Source: Chitinophagaceae bacterium UBA4857 (GTDB lineage: Bacteria > Bacteroidota > Bacteroidia > Chitinophagales > Chitinophagaceae). Taken from it: a DNA stretch of 18,146 nt. The notes beneath the pieces were generated by a model. That model saw nothing but the letters and a program-made list of their open reading frames with translations. It was not told where the DNA came from and did no database searches. The translations under genes and the position numbers were made by a program. Where the stretch lies: positions 1-18,146 of the forward strand of contig DHEF01000039.1 of assembly GCA_002399735.1 (NCBI GenBank), written 5' to 3'. Below are positions 14,759 through 18,146 of this stretch, in pieces. Each line of letters begins with the position of its first letter. Positions within the stretch are counted from its first letter, which is position 1.

Positions 14759-14766
14759 TAGTTTTG
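14759..14766 (+). promoter_or_regulatory. -7 promoter box of the cysteine desulfurase operon
   Basis: TAGTTTTG matches TAnnTTTG. It predicts a start around 14770-14773 and a leader of about 17-20 nt to the ATG at 14790. Confidence 0.55.
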
Positions 14767-14789
14767 TGTTGCAATTATTTTACTACAAC

Positions 14790-16004
14790 ATGGCTATATT
14801 ACCTATATATTTTGACAATAATGCCACCACACCCTGCGACCCAAAGGTGCTGGAAACCATGTTGCCTTTTTTTACCGAACACTATGGCAATGCCGCCAGT
14901 AAACACCATAGTTTTGGTTGGAGTGCCGAGGCGGCGGTAGATATAGCCCGTGAACAAGTTGCTACATTAATTGGTGCAACGGCTAAGGAAATTGTGTTTA
15001 CCTCCGGCGCTACAGAAGCGGTTAACCTGGCCATTAAAGGCGTTGCCGAAATGTATGCCGTTAAAGGCAATCATATTATTACCACAACGGTAGAACATAG
15101 TGCTGTATTAGACACCTGCCGCTATTTAGAAAAAAAAGGAATGGAACTAACTTATTTGCCAGTTGATAAAAACGGACAAATAAGTTTAACGGATTTGCAA
15201 GCGGCTATAAAACCCACCACTATTTTAATTGCGGCTATTTATGCCAATAATGAAACGGGAACTATTTTCCCGATAAAAGAAATAGGAGCCATTGCCAAAC
15301 AGAACAACATTTTGTTTTTTACGGATGCTACGCAGGCAGTGGGTAAGTTGCCAGTAAATGTTATTACAGATGATATTGATTTGCTGGCCTTATCGGCCCA
15401 TAAACTTTACGGCCCCAAAGGAGTAGGTGCATTGTATATACGACGCAAAAACCCAAGGGTGCAATTGCAAGCACAAATGTTAGGTGGTGGCCACGAAAAC
15501 GGTTGGCGTAGTGGTACATTGAATGTACCTGGTATTGTTGGACTGGGTAAAGCTTGTGCTTTGGCTGCCAATGGGTTACAAGTCTATGCAAAACAAATAC
15601 AAGCCTTGCGTGACAAACTGGAGGCGGGAATTTTGGCCATTCCGGAAACTTATCTGAATGGCGATAAACTAAACCGGCTTTCAAATGTTAGTAATATTAG
15701 TTTTAGGTATGTGGCGCATCAGGCCCTCTTAACCAGCATAACTAAGGATATTGCGGTATCTTCGGGGGCTGCTTGTGCCAGTGCCTCTGGTCAGCCATCA
15801 CATGTATTAGTGGCCATGGGGCGGGGTAAACAACTGGCTAAAAGCAGCATCAGGTTTAGTTTAGGTATGTACACCACCGATGAAGAAGTGGCGTATGTAA
15901 TTAAAAAAATAACCGATGTGGTTACAGCTATAAGAGCGGAAGGTCCGTTATGGCAAATGGGTATAAACAACCAATTACCCGATGCCGAAAAATGGGCTAT
16001 TTAA
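14790..16004 (+). CDS. Cysteine desulfurase, NifS/IscS family
   Basis: 404 residues; a class I, PLP-dependent enzyme that takes sulfur from cysteine for Fe-S cluster assembly and other sulfur transfer. Visible features: the N-terminal YFDNNATTPCDPKV motif, the PLP-stacking His103 (TTVEHSA), the TDATQA PLP region (178-183), the Schiff-base Lys205 in SAHKLYGPKG, and the catalytic Cys329 in the loop SSGAACAS. The frame is open to a GTG at 14766, but that codon lies in the TAGTTTTG promoter box, so the ATG at 14790 is chosen. The next gene, 30 nt on, is an A-type Fe-S carrier, so the pair forms an Fe-S assembly operon. I leave the symbol blank because iscS and nifS homologues cannot be told apart here. 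No other isc, suf or nif genes are in view. Confidence 0.92.
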   Translation: MAILPIYFDNNATTPCDPKVLETMLPFFTEHYGNAASKHHSFGWSAEAAVDIAREQVATLIGATAKEIVFTSGATEAVNLAIKGVAEMYAVKGNHIITTTVEHSAVLDTCRYLEKKGMELTYLPVDKNGQISLTDLQAAIKPTTILIAAIYANNETGTIFPIKEIGAIAKQNNILFFTDATQAVGKLPVNVITDDIDLLALSAHKLYGPKGVGALYIRRKNPRVQLQAQMLGGGHENGWRSGTLNVPGIVGLGKACALAANGLQVYAKQIQALRDKLEAGILAIPETYLNGDKLNRLSNVSNISFRYVAHQALLTSITKDIAVSSGAACASASGQPSHVLVAMGRGKQLAKSSIRFSLGMYTTDEEVAYVIKKITDVVTAIRAEGPLWQMGINNQLPDAEKWAI

Positions 16005-16034
16005 AAATAAAAATTTGTACAAATTAGCAATAAA

Positions 16035-16391
16035 ATGAGCACAGGAACATTAGATAATGCGATATATGTAAGTGATAAAGCCAAAGAACGTGTACTGTCT
16101 TTAATGGCCGAAAAAAACCAGACCATTGAAGATGGTTATTTTTTACGTGTTGGTGTAGTAGGCGGCGGCTGCTCGGGCCTAAGTTATAAAATGGATTTTG
16201 ACAAGGAAAACAAACCAACCGATCAGGTGTTTGAACATAACGGTATTAAAATAGTAACCGACTTAAAAAGCTTTTTATACCTGGTTAATACTACGTTAGA
16301 GTTTTCGGACGGACTAAACGGTAAAGGTTTCTTTTTTAATAACCCTAATGCCAGCAGAACCTGTGCTTGCGGCGAGAGTTTTGCAGTATAA
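16035..16391 (+). CDS. A-type iron-sulfur carrier protein (IscA/ErpA/SufA/HesB family)
   Basis: 118 residues, the usual length. It carries the three conserved cysteines of A-type carriers: Cys46 in GGGCSGLSY, and Cys110 and Cys112 in the C-terminal TCACGESF. These proteins accept a cluster from a scaffold and pass it to apo-targets. The start ATG is 30 nt after the cysteine desulfurase stop, on the same strand, so the two are likely one operon. Which subtype (IscA, ErpA or SufA) it is cannot be decided from this sequence. The radical SAM enzyme MqnC, encoded next, is the kind of [4Fe-4S] protein such carriers serve, though it has its own promoter. Confidence 0.93.
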   Translation: MSTGTLDNAIYVSDKAKERVLSLMAEKNQTIEDGYFLRVGVVGGGCSGLSYKMDFDKENKPTDQVFEHNGIKIVTDLKSFLYLVNTTLEFSDGLNGKGFFFNNPNASRTCACGESFAV

Positions 16392-16395
16392 GAGT

Positions 16396-16488
16396 GTTTA
16401 AAGTTTTATGTTTAAGGTTTAAAGTTGGGTGCGCATTTGGCTTTAAGCTTTTTGCGTTAAGCTTTACGCTTTAAGCCTTCCGCCTTCC
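16396..16488 (+). repeat. Long period-7 degenerate array upstream of mqnC
   Basis: First block: GTTTAAA, GTTTTAT, GTTTAAG, GTTTAAA, GTTGGGT (16396-16430). After a nine-base break (16431-16439) comes a second block: GCTTTAA, GCTTTTT, GCGTTAA, GCTTTAC, GCTTTAA, GCCTTCC, GCCTTCC (16440-16488). It starts four bases after the carrier gene's stop codon and ends 12 bp before the mqnC -7 box. Confidence 0.7.
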
Positions 16489-16500
16489 CCCCAATACCCG

Positions 16501-16508
16501 TACCTTTG
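16501..16508 (+). promoter_or_regulatory. -7 promoter box of mqnC
   Basis: TACCTTTG matches TAnnTTTG. The ATG at 16523 follows after 14 nt. The -33 region lies in the end of a period-7 array and has no TTG. Confidence 0.5.
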
Positions 16509-16522
16509 CACCCATTTTATGC

Positions 16523-17653
16523 ATGCAAATGAATTTAGAAAATTTATATAAAAAAGCTTCTGCCTTTGAGTTTTTAACGGTGGAAGAAGGTGTTTATTTA
16601 TACCACCACGCCCCACTTACCGATTTGATGTTTATTGCCGATGAATTGCGTAAACAACAAGTGCCACATGGTAAGGTTACCTGGCAAATTGACCGCAATG
16701 TGAATACCACCAATGTGTGTATTGCCAATTGCAAATTCTGTAACTTTTTTCGTATTCCCGGACATAAGGATGCGTACATCACGGATATGTCAGTGTACCG
16801 TAAAAAAATTGAGGAGACTTTAAAATACGGTGGCGATCAATTGTTGTTACAAGGTGGCCATCATCCGGGTTTGGGTTTACAATTTTATGTAGATACTTTT
16901 AAACAAATTAAAAGCGAGTTTCCGGATATACGTTTACATGCTTTAGGCCCGCCCGAAGTAGCCCATATTGTTAAACTGGAAAAAAGTACCCATCACGAAG
17001 TACTGGCAGCCTTGCAAGCCGCAGGTATGGATAGCTTGCCCGGGGCAGGTGCCGAAATTTTAATTGACAGGGTGCGTCGTTTGATATCAAAAGGTAAATG
17101 TGGCTCGCAGGAGTGGTTGGATATTATGCACGAAGCACATAAGTTAAATATCACCACATCGGCCACCATGATGTTTGGCCATGTAGAAACCATTGAAGAA
17201 AGGTTTGAACACTTAGCAAAAATTAGAGAAGTACAAAGTCGTAAACCGACAGATGCCAAGGGGTTTCTGGCTTTTATTGCCTGGACTTTTCAGGATGTTG
17301 ATACTTTGCTTACCCGCATACGTGGCGTACATAATTTAACCACTGCCGATGAATATATTCGTATGGTGGCATTAAGTCGTATGATGTTGCCGAATATTAA
17401 AAACATTCAGGCATCGTGGTTAACAGTGGGTAAACAAACCGCACAAATGTGTTTGCATAGTGGCGCTAACGATTTTGGTAGCATTATGATTGAAGAAAAT
17501 GTAGTAAGTGCAGCCGGTGCGCCACATAGGTTTACGTACAAAACTATTCAGGATGCTATACGTGAAGCAGGTTTTGAACCGCAGTTACGCAACCAGCAAT
17601 ATGAGTGGCGCCAAATTCCTGAAACCATTCAGGAGCAGGTAGTAGATTATTAA
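16523..17653 (+). CDS. mqnC: Dehypoxanthine futalosine cyclase (radical SAM), menaquinone synthesis
   Basis: 376 residues. A radical SAM enzyme that cyclises dehypoxanthine futalosine, a step in the futalosine route to menaquinone. The [4Fe-4S] motif CxxxCxxC is Cys66, Cys70 and Cys73 (VCIANCKFC), preceded by VTWQIDRNVNTTN (52-64). Other MqnC-like features are LLQGGHHPGLGLQFYVD, LGPPEVAHI, MDSLPGAGAEILIDRVRR, ATMMFGHVET and AFIAWTFQ. These fit MqnC better than MqnE, whose cluster motif and N-terminus differ. A second in-frame ATG lies two codons in; either could be the start. A TACCTTTG box lies 14 nt upstream. A DUF3817 membrane protein follows after 40 nt and may share the transcript. No other mqn genes are visible, as is common for this scattered pathway. 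Confidence 0.92.
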   Translation: MQMNLENLYKKASAFEFLTVEEGVYLYHHAPLTDLMFIADELRKQQVPHGKVTWQIDRNVNTTNVCIANCKFCNFFRIPGHKDAYITDMSVYRKKIEETLKYGGDQLLLQGGHHPGLGLQFYVDTFKQIKSEFPDIRLHALGPPEVAHIVKLEKSTHHEVLAALQAAGMDSLPGAGAEILIDRVRRLISKGKCGSQEWLDIMHEAHKLNITTSATMMFGHVETIEERFEHLAKIREVQSRKPTDAKGFLAFIAWTFQDVDTLLTRIRGVHNLTTADEYIRMVALSRMMLPNIKNIQASWLTVGKQTAQMCLHSGANDFGSIMIEENVVSAAGAPHRFTYKTIQDAIREAGFEPQLRNQQYEWRQIPETIQEQVVDY

Positions 17654-17693
17654 ACAGCGTAATTAATTTTTATTTACAACATATAATTTAAAG

Positions 17694-18020
17694 ATGAATC
17701 CGAACAGTTTATTTGCCTGGTTTAGAAAAATAGCATGGATAGAAGGTGTATCGTATTTATTGTTGGTGTTTATAGCCATGCCGTTAAAATATTGGTTCGA
17801 TCAACCGCAATGGGTACGCATCGTAGGTTCGGCACATGGCGCATTGTTTGTGGCTTTTCTTATTTTGGCTTTGTTGGTAATGATAAAATATAAACGCAAT
17901 TTGGTATGGGGCATTAAAGCATTTGTATCATCGTTGTTGCCCTTTGGTACTTTTTACATGGAAAAATTTTGGAAAAAAGAAGAGGAAGAATTTGTTGCAC
18001 AGCAGGCAAACAAGGTTTAA
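17694..18020 (+). CDS. DUF3817 integral membrane protein
   Basis: 108 residues with three predicted membrane helices (about 15-34, 42-64 and 70-88). The family pattern is visible: a first helix with AWIEGVSYLLLVFIAMPLKY, a conserved GSAHGALFVAF in the second helix, and LLPFGTFYMEKF after the third. DUF3817 proteins are small inner-membrane proteins of unknown function. The C-terminus is acidic and cytoplasmic-looking (KKEEEEF). It lies 40 nt after mqnC on the same strand, so co-transcription is likely, but the family is not a known part of menaquinone synthesis. A strong terminator follows at 18045. Confidence 0.88.
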   Translation: MNPNSLFAWFRKIAWIEGVSYLLLVFIAMPLKYWFDQPQWVRIVGSAHGALFVAFLILALLVMIKYKRNLVWGIKAFVSSLLPFGTFYMEKFWKKEEEEFVAQQANKV

Positions 18021-18044
18021 GCTGTAACAACTTATCATAATATA

Positions 18045-18077
18045 AAAGGGACGATTTATTCGTCCCTTTATTTTTTA
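18045..18077 (+). terminator. Intrinsic terminator after the DUF3817 gene
   Basis: AAAGGGACG (18045-18053) pairs with CGTCCCTTT (18061-18069) around a seven-base loop. A T-rich tail ATTTTTTAT follows. It closes the mqnC-DUF3817 unit. Confidence 0.85.
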
Positions 18078-18079
18078 TG

Positions 18080-18131
18080 TTACCAGCTGCATTGCTACTA
18101 TCATCGCCTGTTGTGATCCGATAGGATCGGG
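18080..18131 (-). repeat. Hairpin-plus-tail dispersed repeat, copy B (inverted)
   Basis: GATCCGATAGGATCGGG at 18115-18131 is the exact reverse complement of bases 1-17. Read on the minus strand it is followed by CACAACA, CGATGAT and GGTAACATAAAAAA, a diverged form of the tail at 18-60. It lies just after a terminator. Confidence 0.6.
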
Positions 18132-18146
18132 ATTTAATTTATTTCC

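Noticed and set aside
14790..16391. Part of a nitrogen-fixation (nif) cluster
   Set aside because: NifS-like and IscA-like proteins are general Fe-S assembly factors. No nitrogenase or other nif genes are present.
16396..16488. CRISPR array
   Set aside because: The 7-base units are contiguous, with no spacers and no cas genes. It is a degenerate tandem repeat.
16523..17653. MqnE (aminofutalosine synthase) instead of MqnC
   Set aside because: The segments DRNVNTTN before the cluster motif, LLQGGHHPGLG, PPEVAHI and SLPGAGAEIL fit MqnC better. MqnE has a different N-terminus and cluster context.
1..18146. An 18-kb transposon bounded by the terminal inverted repeats
   Set aside because: The interior carries core genes (rho, mce, mqnC, cysteine desulfurase) and no transposase or integrase. 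A further tail copy lies inside at 1997-2059. The ends are better read as copies of a dispersed intergenic repeat.

Overview
The window looks like chromosomal DNA from a member of the Bacteroidota, probably of the Chitinophagales/Sphingobacteriales type. The genome is AT-rich. Rho has the long charged N-terminal insertion common in that phylum. Menaquinone is made by the futalosine route. Several genes are preceded by TAnnTTTG boxes, the Bacteroidota -7 promoter element, rather than by Shine-Dalgarno sequences. The lineage is inferred from gene content and promoter style, not from a marker search.

Layout. (1) 1-1665: a metal-handling cluster. A MerC-type membrane protein is divergent from an operon of a SCO1/SenC copper chaperone and a Fur-family repressor. 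The shared 112-bp promoter region carries two operator-like dyads, a plausible target of that repressor. (2) 1666-2072: a non-coding stretch made of period-7 repeats and hairpin repeats. (3) 2073-4211: a DUF2461 protein divergent from a fused two-domain ChrA chromate transporter. (4) 4212-6120: rho with a structured ~140-nt leader and a clear intrinsic terminator. (5) 6121-6694: three repeat elements side by side, including a ~204-bp fold-back sequence. (6) 6695-8450: an ABC-F ATPase preceded by a possible 16-codon leader peptide and followed by a strong terminator. (7) 8451-13500: the accessory part. One 1423-residue gene encodes a PD-(D/E)xK-like nuclease, a STAND-type NTPase, HEAT-like helices and a large Trp-rich C-terminus, which is the layout of Avs-type anti-phage proteins. 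A pseudogene fragment lies on one side of it, and an unidentified 52-codon ORF plus a GC-rich repeat on the other. (8) 13513-14695: an operon of a DUF2314-ankyrin protein and methylmalonyl-CoA epimerase. (9) 14696-16391: a cysteine desulfurase and an A-type Fe-S carrier behind a promoter with a perfect dyad. (10) 16396-18077: a second period-7 array abutting the promoter of mqnC, then a DUF3817 membrane protein and a terminator. The window starts and ends in inverted copies of one hairpin repeat.

Most of the window is ordinary core metabolism and metal homeostasis. The Avs-like gene is the main candidate for an interesting system. It appears to be a single-gene system, since no partner gene is visible beside it apart from the small ORF. 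The second layer of interest is the non-coding DNA: period-7 arrays placed directly upstream of promoters, nested inverted repeats, and dyads placed like operators on the metal and Fe-S promoters.
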